In this document: in pieces, positions 1 to 6,672 of the stretch | Numbering within the stretch: position 1 is the stretch's first letter | How the letters are laid out: each line of letters begins with the position of its first letter | From: Anaerolinea sp. | GTDB lineage: Bacteria; Chloroflexota; Anaerolineae; Anaerolineales; Anaerolineaceae | Direction of reading: 5' to 3' | Length of the DNA stretch: 18,240 nucleotides | NCBI GenBank assembly: GCA_013824385.1 | Contig: PNNU01000016.1 | Coordinates: 1-18,240 of the forward strand | Notes under the pieces: generated by a model | What the model saw: the letters and a program-made list of their open reading frames with translations, nothing else | Databases searched by the model: none | What the model was told of the DNA's origin: nothing | Translations under genes and position numbers: made by a program

Positions 1-1583
1 TTGCCGATTTTATCGACCAGTCCGGCACGTTCGAGCATGTGCAAGGCGTTGTCATGGATACCCGCGAACATTATCTCTCCGGCTTGTGAGTGATACTTTT
101 CATATAATTTTTCAATCGCTTCAACACCGGCGGTATCGATCAATGAAACGCCGCGCATTGAAAGGATCAAAGTTCCTTCACCATCAAGCTTTGAAAACGC
201 CTCATTGAAAAAACCAATCGCAGCAAAAAACAACGGGCCGGTAATATAAGCCACTTTTACATGTTCACACTTGTTTTTGAGTTCGATTCCCTTGTCCAAC
301 AGCTTGCTATGATCAATATCTTGTATGGCAATATCAATTTGAGCAATCTGATTGATAAAGAGCATGACTGCGATAATCGAACCAATCAATATGGCCTGGG
401 TCAAATCTAGTGCGACTGTGGCAAGCATGGTGATACTGAAAGCAATGATGGCAGTTTTGAAACGTTTATTGAACATGAAACGGATGGATTCCCACTCATT
501 CATGCGGTATGCTGTGACCATGAGTACACCCGCAAGTGCGGCCAACGGAATTTTTGCCATCACGGGCGCCAAAAGGAACATTGACAACAGCAATCCCAAT
601 GCGTGGAAAATACTGACCAGACGGGTCTGTCCGCCTGATTTGATGCCCACACTGGATCTGGCAATGGCAGCGGTTGCCGGCACCCCTCCAAAAAATGGAA
701 TTACTATATTACCAATTCCCTGTCCGATCAGTTCCTGGTTGGCCTGTAAACGAGTGCCGGTCATGTTTGATGCAACAGTTCCGCATAACAGGGATTCAAT
801 CGCACCCAAGGCAGTTATGGTTAATGCAGGTCCCAAATATTCGCCCAAATTTGCCCATGGAATAGCCGCCAGATTCAAACGATCGGCTAATAGCAGTGTT
901 TGCGGAATTTCGCCAATCACACTTACCGGCCATTTCACAAGCAGATTCAAACCAGTGGCAAGGATAATGCCCAATAACGAAGCAGGGAATTTTGCATTCC
1001 ATTTTTTCGGCCAAAAAACCATCGTGGCAATTACCACCAGTGCTAAAAGAATGGAATGCCAATCCATCGTGAATCCGCCTTGGAAATAATTCGTCAACTT
1101 AAGCACGGACGATTGTGCATCAGCGGTTTTTACTCCCAAAAAATTGTCTATTTGACCTATAAAGATGATCAGGGCAATACCCGAGGTGAAACCGGTAATC
1201 ACCGGAGACGGGATGAAAGCAATGAACCGTCCCAAACGTAGTAATCCGATGATGGTCAGGAAGACACCAGACATCAAACCCGCTATCCAGATGCCATTCA
1301 AACCATATTTTTGAGCCAACACAATAAGCACCGCACTCATCGCTCCGGTGGGTCCACTGATTTGAAACGGAGCACCTGAAAGGGCGCCAATTACAAAACC
1401 GGCAATCACAGCGGTCACCAGGCCTGCAGAAGCCGTGGCGCCAGAGACAACACCGAAAGCAAGAGCCAAAGGCAGCGCAACGGCTGCCACAGTCAAACCC
1501 GCCATCGCATCCTGCCGAAGTTTATGCAGGTTATATCCCGAAAATTCGCTTACATATAATTGTTTTAAATTTCTTCTTGGCAT
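1..1583 (-). CDS. SulP family anion transporter with C-terminal STAS domain (partial, C-terminus off the window)
   Basis: An inner-membrane transporter of the SulP/SLC26 family, which moves sulfate, bicarbonate or other anions; the substrate cannot be read from the sequence. The frame is open from ATG 1583 to the window edge (527 codons), so the stop lies outside. The start follows a GGAG six bases upstream. The N-terminal part begins MPRRNLKQLYVSEF, followed by many hydrophobic segments. The family-typical QISGPTGAMSAV stretch sits near residue 60, and GGVPATAAIARSSVGIKSGG marks the conserved half-way region. From about residue 430 the protein becomes a cytoplasmic STAS domain with the ILSMRGVSLIDTAGVEAI core; D483 is the Asp of the DSS/DTAG loop. 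It appears to be a single-gene transcript and is divergent from the lipoprotein. Family assignment is firm, substrate unknown. Confidence 0.93.
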   Translation of the reverse strand, partial: MPRRNLKQLYVSEFSGYNLHKLRQDAMAGLTVAAVALPLALAFGVVSGATASAGLVTAVIAGFVIGALSGAPFQISGPTGAMSAVLIVLAQKYGLNGIWIAGLMSGVFLTIIGLLRLGRFIAFIPSPVITGFTSGIALIIFIGQIDNFLGVKTADAQSSVLKLTNYFQGGFTMDWHSILLALVVIATMVFWPKKWNAKFPASLLGIILATGLNLLVKWPVSVIGEIPQTLLLADRLNLAAIPWANLGEYLGPALTITALGAIESLLCGTVASNMTGTRLQANQELIGQGIGNIVIPFFGGVPATAAIARSSVGIKSGGQTRLVSIFHALGLLLSMFLLAPVMAKIPLAALAGVLMVTAYRMNEWESIRFMFNKRFKTAIIAFSITMLATVALDLTQAILIGSIIAVMLFINQIAQIDIAIQDIDHSKLLDKGIELKNKCEHVKVAYITGPLFFAAIGFFNEAFSKLDGEGTLILSMRGVSLIDTAGVEAIEKLYEKYHSQAGEIMFAGIHDNALHMLERAGLVDKIG

Positions 1584-1605
1584 ATCAAACTCCAATAAAA
1601 ATATG

Positions 1606-1611
1606 ATTATA
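1606..1611 (-). promoter_or_regulatory. Putative -10 element for the SulP gene
   Basis: A perfect TATAAT on the minus strand about 22 bases upstream of the SulP ATG, leaving room for a short leader that carries the GGAG ribosome binding site. I could not find a convincing -35 at 16-18 bases, and the surroundings are AT-rich, so a chance match is possible. Confidence 0.35.
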
Positions 1612-1702
1612 AAAATTTAAATCTTAATAATGCTTCATTATTCCGCGTTTTTCGTTTTGTCACTTTCTAATGTCAATTTGGCTAAACAAGCAAACACGTT
1701 TA

Positions 1703-1723
1703 ATGAACCAAAGAGTGGTTCAT
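1703..1723. repeat. 8-bp inverted repeat in the SulP-lipoprotein gap
   Basis: ATGAACCA (1703-1710) and TGGTTCAT (1716-1723) are perfect reverse complements separated by AAGAG. There is no T-run after it on either strand, so it reads better as a protein-binding site than as a terminator. It is far (about 120 bp) from the SulP start and 530 bp from the lipoprotein start, so its target is unclear. Confidence 0.3.
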
Positions 1724-2253
1724 AAAGGGTCGCGGTAAATTTCAACACTTGATGGGAGTTAGTTCAAGAAGACAATAATGTGTTCACCTGATCGTTGATC
1801 ATCAAGCTCGTCAAGTTTTTAAACCAGAACCAACCACGAACTTCAATTTTACACCCATAAAAAGGAAAATCCTTCATAATAATTTATTCCTTTTTTAGCA
1901 ATTACTAAGAAATAGAACGACATAACTCATGATTTTGATATTAATAATAATGAAATTGTGCTTGAATATGATGAAACCCAATGCAAATTATGCAAAACAA
2001 GTTGTCAATAAAAACAATTTGTCTTTATTAGTTGGTAAGAAGCACTCAGAAAAGACTCCTAAGGGTTTGATTAGAAGGTTTTTCAACAATCAATTTTCAA
2101 AATCGCAAAAAATGATCTTTAAAGTCATAGTAAGTAAGAAATGAAATGGTTATACTATTTTTAATAATTCCAAAATTCATTACCAGTTGTCCATAAATGA
2201 AGGTTTTTAACGCAAAATCAAGTCATATGGGATAAGGTATTTGGGAGGATCCG

Positions 2254-3189
2254 ATGAAAAGATCACAAAAGCTGATTCTATTATGCATGATGATGATTAT
2301 TTTAATGGCTTGTAACTGTGGGGTACTTGATAATATTAAGAATATTATTGGTCTTGATTCACAATCAAACCAAGAATCACCAAGTGATCAAGAAGCTGAG
2401 AACCCCTTTTCTTCGGAGGATTCTACCAATCAATCTTCTGATCAATCCAACCTTCCTAAAGATCCTTTCGATATTTACATACCCACGGAACTAAATATTG
2501 TAGATGGTGTTCTTGATGTTTCGCAGAGAGTTACTCTGTATGATTCAGCAGCGAATATGTATCAATCATATCTCGTGCTTGAAAACTCCAGCTCTGACCC
2601 CATAGATATGATTTTTGAATTTACTTACAAGATTACCTGGTACGATCAGGATAAGCAGATAGTCGATGAGTGGGCAAATACATTTAATTCTAAAATCCTG
2701 CCTCAAGAAAGAATCCTTTTCTATCTATGGCCAGAGGAGAGCAAGGTAGCAGATCGCACAATTGTCTCAACTGTTTTTGAGGTTTCTGAGATCAAGACGG
2801 CAAAAATTATAGCAGACTCTGAGTGGTTGACTAAACTGGCTGGTCTACCGATTACTCATCCAATTGTCTCGATTAATCCCAGTGATTTCACCTTTGGATA
2901 TGAAGAATTTGTAATGAGCCTGATCCCCGTAGCTAGAACTAATGTTGAGATTCAAAGCAACTTAACCGCTCAGGCTAAAGTACAAGTCATCGGCCTTTAC
3001 CAAAACGCTAATGGTGAATTAATTGGAATAGGCAGATCCGAGCCAGTTTCATTAGACCCAGGAGTATCTGCCACTTCTGAAGTTTATGGTGCCAACATAA
3101 CCGAGCAACCTGCGCAGGCGGATTATTTCGTTGAAATCGTTAGCCCCTCTGATACTTTTGAAGTCGCCTATCCCGATATGTTTAAATAG
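2254..3189 (+). CDS. Secreted lipoprotein with two FxLYD-like beta-sandwich domains
   Basis: A predicted membrane-anchored lipoprotein of 311 residues, function unknown. The N-terminus MKRSQK is followed by a hydrophobic stretch and the lipobox L17-M-A-C20, so Cys20 is the likely lipidated residue. Residues about 35-75 are a low-complexity Ser/Gln/Asn/Asp linker. Two extracellular domains of similar pattern follow. The first, around 90-185, contains VLENSSSDPIDMIFEFTYKI then a WYDQDKQIVDEW turn; the second, around 215-300, contains VIGLYQNANGELIGIG and a loop before VSLDPGVSATSEV. This pattern (a hydrophobic strand, then [FY]-x-[DN]-x-[DNG]-G or K, then a later 'PG' turn) is that of FxLYD-type domains; this is my reading, not a search result. 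The start has a strong GGGAGG five bases before ATG. It is monocistronic, ending at the terminator at 3207-3256. Confidence 0.85.
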   Translation: MKRSQKLILLCMMMIILMACNCGVLDNIKNIIGLDSQSNQESPSDQEAENPFSSEDSTNQSSDQSNLPKDPFDIYIPTELNIVDGVLDVSQRVTLYDSAANMYQSYLVLENSSSDPIDMIFEFTYKITWYDQDKQIVDEWANTFNSKILPQERILFYLWPEESKVADRTIVSTVFEVSEIKTAKIIADSEWLTKLAGLPITHPIVSINPSDFTFGYEEFVMSLIPVARTNVEIQSNLTAQAKVQVIGLYQNANGELIGIGRSEPVSLDPGVSATSEVYGANITEQPAQADYFVEIVSPSDTFEVAYPDMFK

Positions 3190-3206
3190 ACTTCTTTTCT
3201 ATTTTT

Positions 3207-3256
3207 GAAAAACATATACCTGACTTATATTAATTATGTCAGGTATATTGTTTTTC
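3207..3256. terminator. Bidirectional rho-independent terminator
   Basis: ATATACCTGAC (3214-3224) and GTCAGGTATAT (3238-3248) form an 11-bp perfect stem with a 13-nt loop. Outside it, GAAAAAC (3207-3213) and GTTTTTC (3250-3256) extend the stem after a single bulged T, giving an A-tract on one side and a T-tract on the other. It lies 17 bases after the lipoprotein stop and also downstream of the minus-strand Roadblock operon, so it can serve both converging transcripts. Confidence 0.8.
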
Positions 3257-3461
3257 TACTATTAAACTGGAATTCATTCTTTGATTTCCTAACTTTGTGA
3301 AGCGGTTATCTATCCATTTGAAGGGTAAAGGATCAATTCTTGACTCTATACAATCAATAATCAAGATGATCAATATTGGATAAAAGAAGACACCATCAAC
3401 CCTGTGAATGGCCTTTGCCACTAAGTGTACAAGTGTAAGCTTTTTTTGTGGTCACCGTTCT

Positions 3462-3998
3462 CTATGGAAACTTATACATTTTTTTTGCACGTTCTTCTGC
3501 TTCTTCATCTTTTTCGTGTTTCGCATCGGTCCAAAAGTTTTTCTTTACCTTTTCTTGTTTAGGTTTTTCTTCAAGCTTTGATTCTTCCATTTTTATTGCT
3601 GGTAGAGGCTGCCTGACTTGGCTGCCACCATTCGGAATCGCATCCGTGATTTGAGGTGCGAATTCATTCATCAACATTCGCACGGTACCCAAGGTCGCAT
3701 TGGACGAAACCACGACCACCCAATAATAATTCCCATCACCCAGGAACCTTGAGATGATATAAGTGGTGTCTGTCGTTACAAGATTATCATCGACTTTGCC
3801 AATATCAATCTTGGTACTAATCTTAACTGCAAGCTTCATCACCTCGGCAAAACGCGCTGAAATATCCGCCGCGTCGAAATTTGGATTCAGTGAGCCGCCA
3901 CCGATAGAAATTCCATCCATACCGACAACATCTGTTGAGATAAAATCGCTGCCCAATTCATTGCGAAATTGGTAGATAATCTGTTCAAGTTTATTCAT
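3462..3998 (-). CDS. Roadblock/LC7 domain protein with charged C-terminal tail
   Basis: A 178-residue cytoplasmic protein, last gene of the five-gene Roadblock/GTPase operon. Residues about 1-122 form a Roadblock/LC7 domain, the fold of MglB and dynein light chains that binds or regulates Ras-like GTPases. It is clearly paralogous to the C-terminal half of the gene just upstream: both have a V/F-G-x-DGI strand and a D-NL-T-TT segment (here DDNLVTTDTTYII, residues about 70-82). Residues about 135-178 are a Lys/Glu-rich tail (EESKLEEKPKQEKVKK and on) likely to be helical or disordered, which most Roadblock proteins lack. The start has GGGAGA with good spacing to ATG 3998. The upstream gene ends 33 bases before. 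Role in GTPase control is inferred from the operon. Confidence 0.88.
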   Translation of the reverse strand: MNKLEQIIYQFRNELGSDFISTDVVGMDGISIGGGSLNPNFDAADISARFAEVMKLAVKISTKIDIGKVDDNLVTTDTTYIISRFLGDGNYYWVVVVSSNATLGTVRMLMNEFAPQITDAIPNGGSQVRQPLPAIKMEESKLEEKPKQEKVKKNFWTDAKHEKDEEAEERAKKMYKFP

Positions 3999-4031
3999 CG
4001 TCTTCTCCCTTTTCTAAAAGCGAATCACGGA

Positions 4032-4766
4032 TCAGTGAGGCATCGCCTTCGCCAATTTTTCAGTATACATCTTGCTCATCAATCTCATATTTCCCAGATT
4101 GCCTGATTTGCGTTCAGCCGAGATACCCAAAAAATACTGTTTCCCTGGAAGATAGCGCATCAAAATATATGCCTTTTCGGTGGTTGTCAGGTTATCTTCC
4201 AGGTTTCCGGCACCTAATTTTTCAGTAGACCCGTTAACCAGTTTTAAGAGCATGGCCATCTGCGCACTGGCGAGATCAGGGTCCAACTCACCTATATAAT
4301 TTGAGGCAAGATTGATCCCATCTGTGCCCACGAGGAAGCTTCCCCGGTAGCCAGTCACTTCACCAGAAAGTTCTGCCAAAATATCTTCAAATTTTTGTGT
4401 CATTTTTTTCTCCTTCGGTTGCATTTCCTTTTCAAGGTTTACGGGGGCTTGATTTAGCTCTTGTTCATCCAGGCGACGGGCACCTTCAAGCAGTAAACTT
4501 GGCCAACTGCGATTAATTGTTGTTTCAGGAGAACTGATATCGTTGTCAAGACTAAACTCCCCTACATTCCATCCCAATACTTGATACACAACTTCGTCAC
4601 CCTTTTGATCGCCTGAAACAGCATGCACAATTTGGCCGCCAAAAAAATAGAGTTCAACCTGTTGATCTGCATGTTGTATTTTCAATCGTGCAACTTTTTG
4701 ATCCACGCAATTGAGTTGGATCAAATCAGCCGCAGCCAAACCAGTCAAATTTCCTGTCATACCCAT
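4032..4766 (-). CDS. DUF4388 (PatA-like N-terminal) - Roadblock/LC7 fusion protein
   Basis: A 244-residue two-domain protein. Residues about 1-107 match the DUF4388 pattern: MGMTGNLTGLAAADLIQL at the start, then LYFFGGQIVHAVSGDQKGDEV, the VLGWNVGEFSLD strand, and SLLLEGARRLDE at the end. DUF4388 occurs in bacterial signalling proteins, often beside GTPase or response-regulator genes, and its biochemical role is poorly known. Residues about 125-244 are a Roadblock/LC7 domain (FLVGTDGINLASNYIGE; LEDNLTTTEKAYILMRYLPG). The linker holds an in-frame ATG at codon 122 preceded by a strong ribosome binding site, described separately. Start chosen at ATG 4766 after AGGAAA. It follows the small Roadblock gene by 15 bases. 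Domain calls are by eye; the fold of the second half is the surer one. Confidence 0.88.
   Translation of the reverse strand: MGMTGNLTGLAAADLIQLNCVDQKVARLKIQHADQQVELYFFGGQIVHAVSGDQKGDEVVYQVLGWNVGEFSLDNDISSPETTINRSWPSLLLEGARRLDEQELNQAPVNLEKEMQPKEKKMTQKFEDILAELSGEVTGYRGSFLVGTDGINLASNYIGELDPDLASAQMAMLLKLVNGSTEKLGAGNLEDNLTTTEKAYILMRYLPGKQYFLGISAERKSGNLGNMRLMSKMYTEKLAKAMPH
4401..4415 (-). promoter_or_regulatory. Internal ribosome binding site and in-frame start inside the DUF4388-Roadblock gene
   Basis: On the minus strand AAGGAG (4415-4410) is followed by six A residues and an in-frame ATG (4403-4401). This is as good as or better than the ribosome binding sites of the surrounding genes. Initiation here would give a 123-residue protein consisting of the Roadblock domain alone, starting MTQKFEDILAEL, in addition to the 244-residue fusion. 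Confidence 0.6.
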
Positions 4767-4781
4767 AAATAGATTTCCTGC

Positions 4782-5168
4782 CTACTTCCAGATATTTCGT
4801 ATTTCAGAGATGGCGCGATTGGTAATGCGTCGGTAGCTCTGATCTCGGTCGGTAACAATGATGGCTAAAATCAATCGATTTGTTTCAATAGTAAAAGGAC
4901 GGCAAATCAGATGCTGCCCATCCACATAACTGAAGGATATTTCTTCAATTTCATCCATGCCTAATTGCTTGCTCACTTGCACTGCCGTTTTCTGCAAAAA
5001 AGCCACCACCGCAGATTGCTTCTCAGGATCCGCGCCATTTGAGAAAGCGGAGGCAATCGGAAGCCCTTCTTTGTCGGTTAAAACTGACATCGGAAAATTT
5101 CCATCGTGGTTCAAATCACTCAGTATTCCTAAAAGGATATCCGCACCGGATTTTGTCTCTTTTACCAT
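4782..5168 (-). CDS. Roadblock/LC7 domain protein (MglB-like)
   Basis: A 128-residue single-domain protein directly downstream of the small GTPase gene (14-base gap), the place where an MglB-type regulator usually sits. The pattern fits Roadblock/LC7: MSVLTDKEGLPIASAF (a strand, a turn with D-x-x-G, and a strand) near residues 27-42, a long central helix (VVAFLQKTAVQVSKQLGMDE) and a final strand pair with LILAIIVTDRD. In MglA/MglB systems the Roadblock dimer acts as a GTPase-activating protein; here that role is inferred from gene order. Start ATG 5168 follows AAAGGA. The next gene begins 15 bases after its stop, so the operon is tight. Confidence 0.85.
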   Translation of the reverse strand: MVKETKSGADILLGILSDLNHDGNFPMSVLTDKEGLPIASAFSNGADPEKQSAVVAFLQKTAVQVSKQLGMDEIEEISFSYVDGQHLICRPFTIETNRLILAIIVTDRDQSYRRITNRAISEIRNIWK

Positions 5169-5182
5169 TATTTATCCTTTAA

Positions 5183-5770
5183 CTATTGCAGTTCTTTTTG
5201 AACCTTAAAGATCACATCGTTTACGATGGATTTAAGCGTATTAAAAACACCTTCTCCGTTAAAAGCGACGGCTTCAAATTCAGGATATCCCCCAACCCCG
5301 AGGCAATTATGCAAACTTTTGATGGGAATTGCATCGGCAAGGTCTCTTTTGTTATATTGAACCACCAATGGGATTTTCCCGATGGGCAAGTTCATTTCAG
5401 CCAACGCTAAATCCATATCCAGCCAGGATTCGAGATTGTCGTCAAGCCGTTTCGGTGAAGAATCTGCAACGAATACGACCCCGTCGGCTCCTCGCAGTAC
5501 CAACTTTCGACTCGCCTTGTAATACTCCTGTCCGGGCACGGTATACAACTGAATACATGGACTCATACCGCAGATTTTTCCAAGCTCAAACTGCATGAAA
5601 TCAAAAAATAAAGTCCGGTCATCGTTTGTTTTTAAAGAAACCAGGTTACTGCGATTATTGGGGTCAATGCGTTTGTGGATTTGTTCAATGTTCGTGGTTT
5701 TACCACTCATCGCTGGCCCATAATACACAATTTTCAATCTCAATTGGCGTAATTGCCAGTTGATATTCAT
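5183..5770 (-). CDS. MglA-like small Ras-type GTPase
   Basis: A 195-residue cytoplasmic GTPase of the MglA family. It shows the P-loop GPAMSGKT (18-25), a PM3 motif TVPGQ (77-81) with Thr where Ras has Asp, as is usual in MglA proteins, the segment SRKLVLRGADGVVFVADS, and the guanine-specificity motif NKRD (140-143). In Myxococcus, MglA with its Roadblock partner MglB sets cell polarity and motility; the target here is unknown. I chose ATG 5770: it is preceded by GGAAGGA, and the upstream gene stops five bases before it. The longer frame would begin at a TTG inside the preceding coding end. Central gene of an operon with four Roadblock proteins, second in order of transcription. Confidence 0.93.
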   Translation of the reverse strand: MNINWQLRQLRLKIVYYGPAMSGKTTNIEQIHKRIDPNNRSNLVSLKTNDDRTLFFDFMQFELGKICGMSPCIQLYTVPGQEYYKASRKLVLRGADGVVFVADSSPKRLDDNLESWLDMDLALAEMNLPIGKIPLVVQYNKRDLADAIPIKSLHNCLGVGGYPEFEAVAFNGEGVFNTLKSIVNDVIFKVQKELQ

Positions 5771-5775
5771 CCCGT

Positions 5776-6288
5776 TTATTCCTTCCAAACCTGATCGAGG
5801 GCATTATTGATAAGCTCATGCAAATCCTCATGGTTGGATTCAAACAACGGGGAATCAGTGATTTTTTGAATTTTAGAAAGCGCCTCTTTTATCTGGGATG
5901 AAGATTCACGCACCAGATAACACACCCATCCAATCGGAACTGTAGCCGGTACGATATACAAAAGAATCAAGTTGTGATTGACATCAAAGACAATCGTGTT
6001 CATCTTGGACCCCTGGCGTATGACCATTTGATTTTCTTGATAGAGATTTGAAATTCGGGCAATTTCTTCACTTGCAGCAAGATCACTGGCAGTTAATGCC
6101 CCCAAGGCAACAAGATCTATGTTTCCACGCTCGCCGTGAAAAGAGATCACCTGCCCGCTGGTGTCAATTAGCAAGATCAGCCTGGCTTGTGATTTTTCAA
6201 GTTGATTCGAGAGAATAGTGTCAATCAGCTCTTCTTGTGACGGAATAATAGACATCCCACCTGTTAAGCGCATTGGATTCTTCATCAT
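5776..6288 (-). CDS. Roadblock/LC7 domain protein, first gene of the GTPase operon
   Basis: A 170-residue protein. The middle is a Roadblock/LC7 domain: RLILLIDTSGQVISFHGERG (about 36-55), followed by VALGALTASDLAASEEIARI, a helix typical of this family, and strands with MNTIVFDVNHNLILLYIV. A C-terminal helix region (about 128-170) follows, ending DQVWKE. It may be a regulator or scaffold of the GTPase encoded five bases downstream. The start at ATG 6288 has only a weak ribosome binding site. A TATAAA lies five bases upstream of the ATG, so a nearly leaderless transcript is possible; a later ATG (codon 12) preceded by AGGTGGG is an alternative start. Family assignment is good, precise role unknown. 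Confidence 0.85.
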   Translation of the reverse strand: MMKNPMRLTGGMSIIPSQEELIDTILSNQLEKSQARLILLIDTSGQVISFHGERGNIDLVALGALTASDLAASEEIARISNLYQENQMVIRQGSKMNTIVFDVNHNLILLYIVPATVPIGWVCYLVRESSSQIKEALSKIQKITDSPLFESNHEDLHELINNALDQVWKE

Positions 6289-6672
6289 TTCTCTTTATAT
6301 ACCTCGGTCTTGTAAAAAGAATACTTCATGTTAATTCAAAAATGATAACCTCCGGACCAAACAAAGCCGATGATTTCATTTTTATAAAAGGTAAGATGTA
6401 AAGAGTTACATTTCTTTCTGCTTATGACCCAACACTTATTTTCTCTTCATCAAGTATACGCTGATAAACATTACCAAAACTTTACAAACTTGCAAAGGCA
6501 AGTTAGATTATTAGAAAATGAATAAAAAACACTAGAAAAAACACATAGTTCTCCAAAATTTGTGAAAAAATTCTATCTTTTGCGAGAAATTGGCAGTACT
6601 ATTGCATCTTTTTTTTCATGGATATTTTCTGAAAATGGTAAACTTACATCATTATTGATTACCAGAGGTAAA
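6289..6672. other. Divergent intergenic region with a 7-bp inverted repeat
   Basis: A 384-base gap between the Roadblock operon (minus) and the decarboxylase gene (plus). It holds an inverted repeat AACTTGC (6487-6493) / GCAAGTT (6498-6504) with a 4-base centre, a possible operator. The decarboxylase frame stays open back to a GTG at 6562, but that extension has no family resemblance and no ribosome binding site. I could not assign a convincing promoter to the decarboxylase. Confidence 0.4.

Larger units (their letters stand above)
1584..2253. other. AT-rich intergenic region without a convincing gene
   Basis: A 670-base gap between two divergent genes. The only open frame above 60 codons (1929-2144, plus, 71 codons, Lys/Asn-rich) has no ribosome binding site and no recognisable family. 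In another frame, 1916-2011 reads a short peptide ending with a Cys cluster (CKLCKTSC) just before a stop. Together these could be remains of one small frameshifted gene, but this is weak. An inverted repeat lies at 1703-1723. I see no RNA gene here. Confidence 0.5.

Noticed and set aside
352..1089. A 245-codon plus-strand open frame
   Set aside because: It is the antisense shadow of the SulP transporter, whose minus-strand frame shows clear family motifs, a STAS domain and a ribosome binding site.
3239..3421. A 60-codon minus-strand frame between the lipoprotein and the Roadblock operon
   Set aside because: It begins at a GTG without a ribosome binding site, overlaps the terminator hairpin and resembles no family I know. 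It may be untranslated 3' sequence of the operon.
6562..6672. N-terminal extension of the decarboxylase from a GTG at 6562
   Set aside because: The 37 extra residues match nothing in the family, and ATG 6673 has a good ribosome binding site placed just before the first conserved strand.
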